Shown here piece after piece: positions 43,890 through 53,629 of a stretch of DNA of 64,000 nt. The stretch spans positions 6,837,998 to 6,901,997 of the forward strand of contig CM066925.1 of assembly GCA_033964015.1 (NCBI GenBank). The letters run 5' to 3'. The translations under genes and the position numbers were made by a program. Positions within the stretch are counted from its first letter, which is position 1. Each line of letters starts with the position of its first letter. This DNA is from Scolanthus callimorphus (lineage: Eukaryota; Cnidaria; Anthozoa; Actiniaria; Edwardsiidae). A model generated the notes under the pieces. It worked only from the letters and a program-made list of their open reading frames with translations. It did not search any database and was not told the DNA's origin.

Positions 43890-46187
43890 TCATCTTGTAT
43901 GCATTCGTTCATGAAGTAATAAACTACCACGACTACTAAAACATGTCTTACAATGTGAACATTGGTAATTCTTCACTGCTAAAGGTGCATGTCGATGGAG
44001 TGTTATAGAACAGGTCGCAGGCTTTTCTCTAGTATTCATTACGGGTTTACCGTCCAGGTTTTGGCGTTTCGAAGGCTGTAAGCTTGAAAGTGTACCTCGA
44101 TGGTTTGTTACACTTGAATTCAATTGTTTTTGCGCTACACCCATCACTGGGTTATCAGAAGGCATTGTTACTGTACTTGTGGTCAAATGTTTTTGCCCTT
44201 CACACATCAAGGGGTTATTAAAAGGCTTTGTTTCTGTACTTGTTGTTGGCTGTTTTTGTCCTTCTTCACACATCACGGGGTTATTAGAAGGCATTGTTTC
44301 TGTACTTGTGGTCAAATGTTTTTGTCCTTCACACATCACGGGGTTATTGGAAGGCATTGTTTCTGTACTTGTGGTCAAATGTTTTTGTCCTTCACACATC
44401 ACGTGGTTATAAGAGCCCCTAGTCTCAGTATTTGAGCAAAATTGTGTTTCTCCTGCATCTAAAACCAAGTCCTGTGCTTTCTTGCTAATGGACGTGTGTA
44501 ATTTGCGCTCATCACATTTATATGGCTTAGCTCCTGAGTGTGTTCGCTCGTGCTTTCGATGTTCAATACTTGTGGTAAAGCATTTTGTACAATGCTGACA
44601 CTGGAAAGGCTTAATTCCTAGATGCCTTTTTATATGATCTGCTAGGGTGGAAGCCTTGACAAAACATTTGTTGCACTCATCACATTTATATGGCCTTACT
44701 TTTGAGTGTCTTCGCTCGTGGCATTTACGCTCGTAATTAGTGGCAAAGCATTTTGGGCAATACTGACACTTATGAGGTTTAATTCCTAAATGTCTGTTCT
44801 TGTGTTTTGTCATAGCGTTGGCATCGCGAAAACATTTGTTGCACTCATCGCATTTATATGGCTTAGCTCCTGTATGTATTCGCTCGTGCGATTGGCGTTC
44901 GTAGTTTGTGGTAAAGCATTTAGTGCAATACTGACACTTCTGAGGTTTAATACCCAAATGTCTGTTTTTGTGTTCTGTTAGAGATTGAGCCCGGGTAAAA
45001 CATTTGTTGCACTCATCACATATATATGGCTTAACTGCTGTATGTGCTAGCTCGTGCCTTCGACATTCACCATTTGTGACAAAACGCTTAGTGCAATACT
45101 GACATTTGTGAGGTTTAATACCCAAATGTCTGTTATTATGATTTACTAGATAGCGAGCCTGGCTAAAACATTTGTTGCACTCATCACATTTATATGGCTT
45201 AACTCCTGAGTGTATTCGCTCGTGTGTTGCACAGTTACCACGTGTAGTAAAGCATTTATCACAATACTGACACTGAAAAAGACTAATATCCTTTATAGCA
45301 AAGTGTGTGTCATTTCTATATCCACTGGAAGTGTTTACATGATCTTGGATTTTGGGTTGCAGCACGCCAGGACTTGAACAGCTGCGTGACTTGAGCTCAC
45401 ACATGACCTCTTTCTCGATATTGTGATGAAACTGAATATCAACGAATCCCTGATGTTCCTGCTGAAAAATTGAATTGTCATCTGCCAATTCTAGAACCTC
45501 ATCCGCCTGCTCAACGCACTTCCCTTGTACATCCTCTAGTGTTTTGAGATCAAATTCTTCATCTTGAACAGTTTCTTCCTTTACAAAAATTTCAGAATAA
45601 TCATTAGTAGCTAAAGAACTGTTCCCGTAATCTTCGCCACTTTGTCCCTGGTAACAACCTAGACTTTTGTTTGTGAACCGTTGTGGGCGGGACAAAATAT
45701 TGTCTTGCACGTCTTCAAGTATGCTAGAGAGGTCAAATTCTTCACCTTGAACAGTTTCTTCCTTTACAAGAATTTCAGGATAATCTTTTGTGGCTAAAGA
45801 ACTGTTCCGGTAATCTTCGCCCCTTTGTCCCTGATAAGTATCTTGACTTTTATTCGTGACCCGTTGTCGGTGCGACAAAATGTTGTTTTGCACGTCTTCA
45901 AGTATGCTAGAGAGGTCGAATTCTTCACCTTTTTCTTCCTTAATTGTATGATCGAATTCGCAACTCGTAGCCATACAACTACTGATCTTGCTTGTCCTTT
46001 CCTCATTTCTAAATCTCGTCCAAGACGGCAACATTCCCTCTTCCACTGCATAAGGAACATCACAGTTTCCATATTCAATTTTTTCTTTCTTTATCACACG
46101 ATGAAGGTATTTGTAATTTCCCACAAGAGCGTTTCCTTTGCGTTCTTTGACCTCGGTTTGTAATGTGGCGATAGAAGGAACTTCTTG
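43890..46187 (-). CDS. poly-C2H2 zinc-finger protein (gene B), 5' end incomplete
   Basis: The open exon runs from a probable acceptor (AG at 46189-46188) to TGA at 43892-43890, about 765 codons. No ATG opens it; the track start at 46124 is GTG, so an unseen upstream exon must supply the start. N-terminal part: HRVIKKEKIE, then three 61-residue tandem units each holding EEFDLSSILEDVQ-like text and (I/V)KEE. Then nine fingers alternate CQYCTKCFT and CDECNKCF types with linkers HLGIKP and HTGAKP. A tenth finger is broken after CDE. About five 21-residue repeats (EGQKHLTTSTETMPSNNPVM) follow, and one last finger CSHCKTCFSSRG..HERMH. Likely nuclear DNA-binding regulator, paralogous in plan to gene A. 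Confidence 0.82.
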   Translation of the reverse strand, partial: QEVPSIATLQTEVKERKGNALVGNYKYLHRVIKKEKIEYGNCDVPYAVEEGMLPSWTRFRNEERTSKISSCMATSCEFDHTIKEEKGEEFDLSSILEDVQNNILSHRQRVTNKSQDTYQGQRGEDYRNSSLATKDYPEILVKEETVQGEEFDLSSILEDVQDNILSRPQRFTNKSLGCYQGQSGEDYGNSSLATNDYSEIFVKEETVQDEEFDLKTLEDVQGKCVEQADEVLELADDNSIFQQEHQGFVDIQFHHNIEKEVMCELKSRSCSSPGVLQPKIQDHVNTSSGYRNDTHFAIKDISLFQCQYCDKCFTTRGNCATHERIHSGVKPYKCDECNKCFSQARYLVNHNNRHLGIKPHKCQYCTKRFVTNGECRRHELAHTAVKPYICDECNKCFTRAQSLTEHKNRHLGIKPQKCQYCTKCFTTNYERQSHERIHTGAKPYKCDECNKCFRDANAMTKHKNRHLGIKPHKCQYCPKCFATNYERKCHERRHSKVRPYKCDECNKCFVKASTLADHIKRHLGIKPFQCQHCTKCFTTSIEHRKHERTHSGAKPYKCDERKLHTSISKKAQDLVLDAGETQFCSNTETRGSYNHVMCEGQKHLTTSTETMPSNNPVMCEGQKHLTTSTETMPSNNPVMCEEGQKQPTTSTETKPFNNPLMCEGQKHLTTSTVTMPSDNPVMGVAQKQLNSSVTNHRGTLSSLQPSKRQNLDGKPVMNTREKPATCSITLHRHAPLAVKNYQCSHCKTCFSSRGSLLLHERMHTR
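44130..44420 (-). repeat. 63-bp coding minisatellite in zinc-finger gene B
   Basis: About five in-frame 63-bp units separate the main finger array from the final finger. Units are very similar, so copy number is probably variable. Confidence 0.85.
45527..45935 (-). repeat. 183-bp coding tandem repeat in zinc-finger gene B
   Basis: Landmark TTCTTCA(C/T)C recurs at 45555, 45738 and 45921, i.e. 183-bp (61-codon) spacing. Each unit repeats the EEFDL-type motif. Confidence 0.8.
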
Positions 46188-46189
46188 CT

Positions 46190-46650
46190 AAGGACGAAAT
46201 AAAAAGTCCAGTAAGTGCTGCGAGTCGCTACATACGTTGGAAAGAAGGTAGCCTGAGTATCAGTTTCTCGCAGAAGAATAAAATTCCGCCTGATATTCAG
46301 GCTAGAAAGAAGTCAAATAAATGCCCATACCGGTACGTTAAAAGGATAAAGAATATTTGCATTACTGTGACCAAATCTATAACAGTTTGCAAAGAAAACA
46401 AATGGGAGCGTAAGGGGAGAGTTTTAAGATCCTGGAGAAATGCATTTCCCATAGCCTCTCAAGCTTCAATTTATATATTTAAAACATCGCCCTATTCGTC
46501 CATGTGACGTTCTTTTCTTTCTTTACTGTATTCTGTTTTACAAAAAATGTAAGGATGGGAAAAAAGTGACTTGAAGTTTTAATAATGGTTTACAGTGACA
46601 GGAGCGAGTGCCTTCACGTTGGTTTGTGGTTACCATGGTGATATCGTTCA
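46190..46650. other. upstream of zinc-finger gene B
   Basis: Expected to hold intron or 5' exon sequence. I could not identify the first exon. Confidence 0.4.
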
Positions 46651-46654
46651 TTAT

Positions 46655-47054
46655 AATAGACCTTTTCCTAAAATGGCCGCCGAAAATTCAAATCGATTTT
46701 TGTTAAAAATGAACACCAGCACTAGAACACACATCATCTTTAGAACACTTTAGTAAAACTACAAAATTTCGCTGCATTATATCCAATATCTTCAGAGAAA
46801 ACGAACGTTGAAAGTTTAAAAATTTACAGACGTTTGTATGATGGGAGTATGCCTCATACCCCCAGTCATACAAATCTCTGTAAAATTTTCAATTTTCAAA
46901 CTCTGCTTTCTCAGCCGACATGGCATTTGGCATAGCGAAAATTTAAAGTATTACTAATGTGAGGATACTCTTTCTAGTGCCAGTAATTGATTTTCAGTCA
47001 GTTTAATTTTAAGACATGTGAATTTGCGGCGGCCATTTTGGAAAAAGGTCTATT
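46655..47054. mobile_element. MITE, TIR AATAGACCTTTTCC
   Basis: AATAGACCTTTTCC, then AAAATGGCCGCCG, on the left; CGGCGGCCATTTTGGAAAAA, then GGTCTATT, on the right. About 400 bp. Confidence 0.72.
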
Positions 47055-47335
47055 GTTTAAGGTAACATGTGACCCATTTTGTGCAGAACATTGAATTGGC
47101 TTTTGTTGGTTGGGGGTTTTACAGCTTATTTAGTCAACTTTAAGAATCAGAAAGCGAACACAGAACAAAGGATCTTGACTTTCTCTCAGACATCGATTTT
47201 GAAATAATCGTTTTTCTCTTAAAATTGTGGGGAGTATGACTCCCTATGTGTTCAATGGTATCAATGGTATCACAAGTTGATTAGTAAAGATATTGTAATG
47301 TTCTCTTGAAACACAAAAACATTCTATCATAAAGG

Positions 47336-47650
47336 TTAGAGTAAACAATATTGTCTTGCGTTTGTCACCATATTATCAAAAACAGCAGGACATAGAAAGG
47401 TTTTGGGGTAGTTTGAGAGATTTGTTAGGGGTGGATAGCGAGAGGAGAGAAGGATGCTACATTCCAAGGGTCTTTCTGACATTCCTTTATCTTTTGGCAG
47501 CATGGTGTTGTGGTGGAGGTGGCTGAAAAATGTTTGAGCACTTTTGAGCACGTTTGCTTGCTGCAACCCAACAGGCAAACTATTCCAAAGCACTCCACCA
47601 TTGTACCGGTAGCTTCTGTTTTTCAAACAGTTTGTGCGGGGCATTGGAAT
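47336..47650 (-). pseudogene. LINE reverse-transcriptase C-terminal remnant
   Basis: The peptide PRTNCLKNRSYRYNGGVLWN, followed by SLP, matches the conserved RS(F/Y)xYxGxxLWNxLP motif at the end of many non-LTR retrotransposon ORF2 proteins. No polymerase core is present; 5'-truncated and dead. Confidence 0.65.
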
Positions 47651-47752
47651 AGTTTAGTTTGCCATTGGTGTCTCTCAGTGAATAAGCTAGATTGCAAAAG
47701 AAAGATGAAGTTTATTGTTCATGTGGGGACAAATGATGTAAGGAGCGGGTGT

Positions 47753-47895
47753 ATAGAAAGCGAAGAACAAAGAAAGAAGAACGAAGATCTAGAAAACAAA
47801 GATCTAGAAAACTAAGATGAAAAACACAGAATTGCTAGAAAACAAAGATCGAAAAACTAAGAAATCTAGAAAGTGAAGATAGAAAACGAAGGTAA
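47753..47895. repeat. GA-rich arm, left (GATCTAGAAAAC repeats)
   Basis: Irregular tandem GATCTAGAAA(A)C words preceded by GTGTATAGAAAGCGAAGAAC. Its reverse complement lies at 50445-50650. Confidence 0.6.
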
Positions 47896-48646
47896 GAGTA
47901 ACCAAGTTTAAACTCACCATGAAATAAATTTTAGGTCGAGAAACCTGAGTTCGGTTTATGGTTAGCACTTGTTCACATTGACCAAAAGGACATCCTATTA
48001 TCTGTGAAACATAGATATATTGTGATGCTCCTTGTTGTATTGCTTCACAGAAAATAAAACAGCCTTTTGGTGAATGTGAACATAGTAGAGAGGACTAACT
48101 ATGTGAACGAGTGCAGTGCTGGTTTGCTTTCACGTGGCCACCATCTTGAATTTGCGACAAAATGTGACAAGTCGGGGGGAGGGGGGCATTGAGAAAAGAC
48201 AAAAACGACACATTATCTTTTGGGATAATATAAAATGTCCCTGGAGTTTCAACTTTTTACCCCTCCCCCTGGGAATTTCCAAGCACCATACACACACTTC
48301 TCCTCCTGCAGAATTTCCAGAGTCCTCAACAGTGCGGTTTTCAACTGGAAACTCCACCGGCCCCAGAAGGAATAAAATAATTCATGGGCATAGACCAAAA
48401 TGCCTACCCCTCCCCTCAAAACTTCAATAGTCGGCCCCCTTATTAGACAGTTTCCATTGATTTTGGATGTTGCCAAAACATGCTGGTAAATGTAGATGTT
48501 CAGCAAGCCTGTAGCCGCGTAGCACTAAGTTCAACAGAGTGGAGATAAGGAATTAACCTTGTGTGAAAGCTAACGTGCTAATGAAATGGTCCCATATGTG
48601 CTTCTGAGCGTTAGCCCTAGTAAGCGAAGAAAGAGAAAAAATCTCT

Positions 48647-48722
48647 GACCACGAGAGGGATTCGAACCCACGACCTCCGGAATTGTACATCCGATGCTCT
48701 AACCAGCTGAGCTATCCAGGTC
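48647..48722 (-). ncRNA. tRNA-like unit 1
   Basis: Pol III A box TAGCTCAGCTGG and B box GGTTCGAATCC are intact. The anticodon region CGGATGTACAATTCCGG leaves an 8-nt loop and the acceptor stem has mismatches, so this is a SINE-like head rather than a normal tRNA. Confidence 0.6.
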
Positions 48723-48938
48723 AGACTGGGAGCAGGTCGGCGTAAATTAGATGTTATGTTCGCGGTAATGAAGTGAATATATGTAGATGTTCAGGCAAGC
48801 CTGTAGCCGCGTAGCACTAAGTTCAACAGAGTGGAGATAAGGAATTAACCTTGTGTGGAAGCTAACGTGCTAATGAAATGGTCCCATATGTGCTTCTGAG
48901 CGTTAGCCCTAGTAAGCGGAGAAAGAGAAAAAATCTCT

Positions 48939-49014
48939 GACCCCGAGAGGGATTCGAACCCACGACCTCCGGAATTGTACATCCGATGCTCTAACCAGCT
49001 GAGCTATCCAGGTC
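48939..49014 (-). ncRNA. tRNA-like unit 2
   Basis: Same as unit 1, 292 bp later, with an improved acceptor pairing (CGGGGTC end). Confidence 0.6.
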
Positions 49015-49230
49015 AGACTGGGAGCAGGAAGGCGTAAATTAGATGTTATGTTCGCGGTAATGAAGTGAATATATGTAGATGTTCAGGCAAGCCTGTAGCC
49101 GCGTAGCACTAAGTTCAACAGAGTGGAGATAAGGAATTAATCTTGTGTGAAAGCTAACGTGCTAATGAAATGGTCCCATATGTGCTTCTGAGCGTTAGCC
49201 CTAGTAAGCGGAGAAAGAGAAAAAATCTCT

Positions 49231-49284
49231 GACCCCGAGAGGGATTCGAACCCACGACCTCCGGAATTGTACATCCGATGCTCT
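49231..49284 (-). ncRNA. tRNA-like unit 3, truncated at palindrome centre
   Basis: 3' two-thirds of the unit; cut after GATGCTCT at the turn of the inverted repeat. Confidence 0.55.
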
Positions 49285-49318
49285 AGTAGCCCTAGTAAGC
49301 GGAGAAAGAGAAAAAATT

Positions 49319-49362
49319 ATGTACAATTCCGGAGGTCGTGGGTTCGAATCCCTCTCGGGGTC
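49319..49362 (+). ncRNA. tRNA-like unit 4, truncated, inverted
   Basis: B-box half only, on the opposite strand to units 1-3. Confidence 0.55.
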
Positions 49363-49578
49363 AGAGATTTTTTCTCTTTCTCCGCTTACTAGGGCTAACG
49401 CTCAGAAGCACATATGGGACCATTTCATTAGCACGTTAGCTTTCACACAAGGTTAATTCCTTATCTCCACTCTGTTGAACTTAGTGCTACGCGGCTACAG
49501 GCTTGCCTGAACATCTACATATATTCACTTCATTACCGCGAACATAACATCTAATTTACGCCGACCTGCTCCCAGTCT

Positions 49579-49654
49579 GACCTGGATAGCTCAGCTGGTT
49601 AGAGCATCGGATGTACAATTCCGGAGGTCGTGGGTTCGAATCCCTCTCGGGGTC
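49579..49654 (+). ncRNA. tRNA-like unit 5
   Basis: Complete A and B boxes, plus strand. Confidence 0.6.
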
Positions 49655-49870
49655 AGAGATTTTTTCTCTTTCTCTGCTTACTAGGGCTAACGCTCAGAAG
49701 CACATATGGGACCATTTTATTAGCACGTTAGCATTTACACAAGGTTAATTCCTCATCTCCACTCTGTTGAACTTAGTGCTACGCGGCTACAGGCTTGCCT
49801 GAACATCTACATATATTCACTTCATTACCGCGAACATAACATCTAATTTACGCTGACCTGCTCCCAGTCT

Positions 49871-49946
49871 GACCTGGATAGCTCAGCTGGTTAGAGCATC
49901 GGATGTACAATTCCGGAGGTCGTGGGTTCGAATCCCTCTCGGGGTC
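49871..49946 (+). ncRNA. tRNA-like unit 6
   Basis: Complete A and B boxes, plus strand, 292 bp after unit 5. Confidence 0.6.
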
Positions 49947-50444
49947 AGAGATTTTTTCTCTTTCTCCGCTTACTAGGGCTAATGCTCAGAAGCACATATG
50001 GGACCATTTCATTAGCACGTTAGCTTTCACACAAGGTTAATTCCTTATCTCCACTATGCTGGTAAATGGTTTCAGCATAAAACTGGCGGCGGGAAATTCT
50101 TTATTGAACAACAGGGAGTCCGAGAACTTTGCCATCGAGTGTTACTGCTTCCAATATGGCGTCCAGCGCATGGATTGCAACAAGTGGAAAATGTAACCCA
50201 AGATATCTCGTTTGATTAAAAAAACAGAGAAAGAATGCAATTAAATGCGTACGAAGGAGATTATCGCTGGAAGAAAGTGGTTTACTGAGATCGGGAAAAG
50301 CTACAAATCGCCCATCGGGAAAAGTCAGTAATTCAGCTGTCAGTGTCTCAGTTGTCGCATCACTGCCTTGCCAAGAAAGCAGCTAAAGTTTAATTATGGT
50401 ATACTTTAAGAAATCATCCATCCAGAAATCATTTTTTAAGGTAT

Positions 50445-50650
50445 CTTAGTTTTCTGTCTTTCCTTTCTAGTAATCTTATGTTTCGCATCTTAGCTTTCTA
50501 GGGAATCTGTGTTTGATCTTCGCTTTCTAGCTATCTTAGGTTTTCATCTGCGTTTCTAGTTGATCTTTGTTTTTGGTCTTAGCTTTCTAGATCTGCGTTT
50601 CTAGATCTGCGTTTTATTTCTTCGTTCTTCGCTTTCTAGACACCCGTAAG
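50445..50650. repeat. CT-rich arm, right
   Basis: Reverse-complement relative of 47753-47895 ending GTTCTTCGCTTTCTAGACAC. Confidence 0.6.
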
Positions 50651-50659
50651 ATGCAGGGC

Positions 50660-51065
50660 CTCACCAAAAGTAATTGCGGAACGTATACTCAATGAGCTTG
50701 TGACCCAAATTAAAACAAGACTTGCCAGGAACCAGCATAGGAGGCTATCTGCAATTCTGGTAAGATCTGTCAATAGCCATTTTCAGTGAAAGTCAATCAA
50801 GTCAACTACTTCTCTGCATACCTGTCAACCCAACTTCGTCAAAACTCTTGAGATTCTCCCTCACGTGGCAAGTAAATACAGAAAATGTATAACAAAATCC
50901 TGAGAGTGATAATGTGGGTGATATACAGTAAATATGAAAATGTTCGCAAACACCATGCGGGTGACAGGCTTCAAAATCTTGTGACACCCGCCTAATGCGG
51001 GTGAGTTGACAGCTATGTGTCTGCTACTTGTGTGCCGAATTTTATGGAATTTCAGGCAAGTGGAA
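50660..51065. other. intergenic, nothing recognised
   Basis: No gene or element ends supported. Confidence 0.45.
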
Positions 51066-51068
51066 ATT

Positions 51069-51981
51069 ATGTATCAGTCAATTCCAGCGCTGACCATGCC
51101 CCCCCCGGGCAACCCCCGGGATTTTGGTCATTTCTAAAAATAAAACTGAAAATTCCCCACCCCCGGGCTAGCAAAAATGCAAAATACCCCACGGCGGGGA
51201 ACACAAAAAGCGGAAAAATGCCCCACCCCGGGACGAGAAAAAGCCCGGTAGGATTCCATCGACTCTGCGTGACAAAGCTTCACAACAAAAACTTTAACTC
51301 CATTTATACTGTCCGAGCATTTATAATTCGTTTCAGTAAATGTTCTTTAGTTTTCTCGTCTTTGAACGAGTTCTCACTTCACTGAAAGTGAGACAAAATA
51401 TAAATAAAGAAGTGAAACTAAGGTATTAGTACAATATCGGTAGACATTCCTAGGCCATTCGCCGTTATAGCCATTTCTGCAAATTGTCTCCGGAATCTCT
51501 CAATGCGAAATTTACCTTTATTCTATTTGCAGAGCAAGACAGTTATGTTACTTGACTTTGCTAAATTGGAACTCTTTATAGTGTCAATTCATTTTTATGT
51601 TTTTCCACTGAGACGAAATTGCGAAATCTGTTTCTTCTCTATAGGAGACGTTAACTGCGAAATGTGCAAATGTGTCTTCCCCAAACGTGGTGTATAGGGG
51701 CCATGCTCTGCATTATATTTTATGTGGCGTTATTTTCTGTAACTGGGACTTCGTAACTGCCAAACGATAGTTATTGTAACTGGTGTTGTAGTTCGCAAAA
51801 CCCGACGCGCTTGAGATTAGAAAACCAAAATTCCCCACCCCCCTCCCCGGGGAAAAACAATTCCCGACCCTTGGGACCAGCAAAATTTTCAAAATTCCCC
51901 ACCCCAGGGAAGGCAGCGGTGCGCAAATGCCCCACGGTGTCCGGGGGGGGGGATGGTCACCGCTGGAATTGACTGATACAT
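51069..51981. mobile_element. C/G-rich element, TIR ATGTATCAGTCAATTCCAGC
   Basis: ATGTATCAGTCAATTCCAGC and its exact complement at the right end bound 913 bp. Interior has CCCCGGG-type tracts on both sides and a unique middle. Confidence 0.75.
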
Positions 51982-52029
51982 TAGGTGCTATACTGTACTA
52001 GTGGCACTTAAACTTATCACAATATAGCC

Positions 52030-52446
52030 CCGTAGAAACACATTTCTATCGCAAGAGAGAGAGTATGCAATACATTATTTCGTGTTCCAACAGTAATCTT
52101 TCCATAAAGTCTGAAATCATCTCCAATTCTCACCTTGTCCGCAGAGTTTGTTGACTCTATTTTCACTATGTTGTCCGCCATTTTGGATTGTGATGCGTCC
52201 GCTGACAGAATATCGCGGACGCACCGTGCTATTGTATTGCGTCCGCGATCTGACCGGTCAGCGGACGAATCACAATCCAAAATGGCGGACAACAAAGTGA
52301 AAAGAGAGTCAACAAACTCTGATGAAAAGGTGAGAATTGATGATGATTATCAATTTTTGGTGAAGTTTGATAGTAAAGAAAGGCATAAATCATTAGATAC
52401 TCTCTCCTTTCTACGAAAATATGTCTTTATGGGAAGATTTTTATGA
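52030..52446. repeat. head-to-head inverted duplication with ORFs on both strands
   Basis: Both arms start with ATGGCGGACAACA and code MADN(K/I)VK(R/I)ESTNS..KVRI.DD outward; a GTGAGAATTGATG donor-like site lies at the same place in each. Arms are diverged, and the centre is a CGGACGC-rich palindrome. Confidence 0.65.
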
Positions 52447-52492
52447 GAATTGTTTCTCGAAGTCGCGACACCAGACACAGCTTTTAGGTATA

Positions 52493-53250
52493 GTCCAGTC
52501 ATTTTGTGAAATGACCCACAACTAATTGCAATAGAAAGTTTCTCAACGGTTTTAGGGCCATAAAGTCAACCGAACAAACATACTAAAATTCATAAAAAAT
52601 CTATGTAGTGGAACATCTCAAAATTCAAGTTTGAAAAGACTACACAATTTTCTTTTGTTGGCGGCCATCTTGCCCTTGTTTTTGCCGCACTTAGTTTTGC
52701 GAAGCTTTTTATATTCGCTATACTGTACAGTATTCCCAGTTAAGTGTTTAAATTTTTAGTGGTTTTAAATGGACTCATTCGTGTTATATATACTTCGTTA
52801 GGCATGTTATTTTTGCAAACTACGCTTTGACTAAGAGAAATTTCCAATGTCAAGTTCAATACAGTGCCGGACTAGGAATCTTGAAACATGTTTCCATACA
52901 CAACTCAACAATTCTTAATGATGGATTTGGTTGGCAATGATCCATAGACTCTATACAAGGGGTCATTTCTATGTAAAGGAAAGCGTTAGAATATTTACCT
53001 GTAACGCGTAACAGCCTAGAATTAGTTTTATCAACGTAGAGCCTAAAAGTGCCTAAAACTCATAAATAACAAGAGCCAAAATGACTGCCAACAAAAGAAA
53101 ATAAAAATTCCTCAATTTAAGTACTTTCTACTTTGATTAAATATGATTTTTAGTATGTTGTTTCTAAGGGTATTTGGAATAGGAGGAATGAAAAGCTTCT
53201 GTTGCAATTACTTTGAGGTTGACCACACTTTTTTCATAAAATGACTGGAC
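52493..53250. mobile_element. MITE, TIR GTCCAGTCATTTT, TA-flanked
   Basis: GTCCAGTCATTTT and AAAATGACTGGAC ends, with TA on both sides; inverted similarity continues patchily (AATTGCAATAG / GTTGCAATT). Confidence 0.65.
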
Positions 53251-53442
53251 TACTTGTCATGCGAGGAGAGGACGTTGTTTCTCCCATTAGCTACAATTCG
53301 TCAGCTAAATAATTACACAATAAGTTTATAAAATCTATTACTCAAAACATCCCCACGAAAATTCCAAGCGTACTGTATGTTCTTTGATCATAACTTTTAT
53401 AATATTCTTGTGATGGATATTAAACTAATGGAGGACATTTAC

Positions 53443-53627
53443 TAAATAAACCCCTTCTGGCGGCTGTAATATCGGCGGATAATGTCCAAGGATGAAAAAT
53501 GGTACGAAAAATGAACAGTTGGCCGAGAAGCGAAGCTTCGAGGGCAACTGTGAAATTTTGAGGACCATTTTTCATCCGCGGACATAATCCGCCGATATTA
53601 CAGCAAGCCAAGAAGGGGTTTATTTAT
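53443..53627. mobile_element. foldback element, ends TAAATAAACCCCTTCT
   Basis: TAAATAAACCCCTTCT..GTAATATCGGCGGAT pairs with ATCCGCCGATATTAC..AGAAGGGGTTTATTTA. Confidence 0.72.
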
Positions 53628-53629
53628 TT

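Larger units (their letters stand above)
48480..50068. mobile_element. palindromic array of tRNA-like units, 13-bp direct repeat
   Basis: ATGCTGGTAAATG at 48480-48492 and 50056-50068 flanks a 1563-bp insertion. It contains a ~292-bp unit (tRNA-like head plus ~215-bp body) in about three minus-oriented and three plus-oriented copies, meeting at a short spacer near 49273-49317. The direct repeat resembles a retroposition target duplication. Confidence 0.75.

Noticed and set aside
46122..46124. Start of zinc-finger gene B at 46124
   Set aside because: The codon there is GTG, not ATG. The open frame continues upstream to a splice acceptor, so the start must be in an earlier exon.
48647..48722. 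Calling the 48-50 kb units genuine tRNA genes
   Set aside because: The anticodon loop has eight bases and the acceptor stem is mismatched; only the Pol III boxes are convincing.
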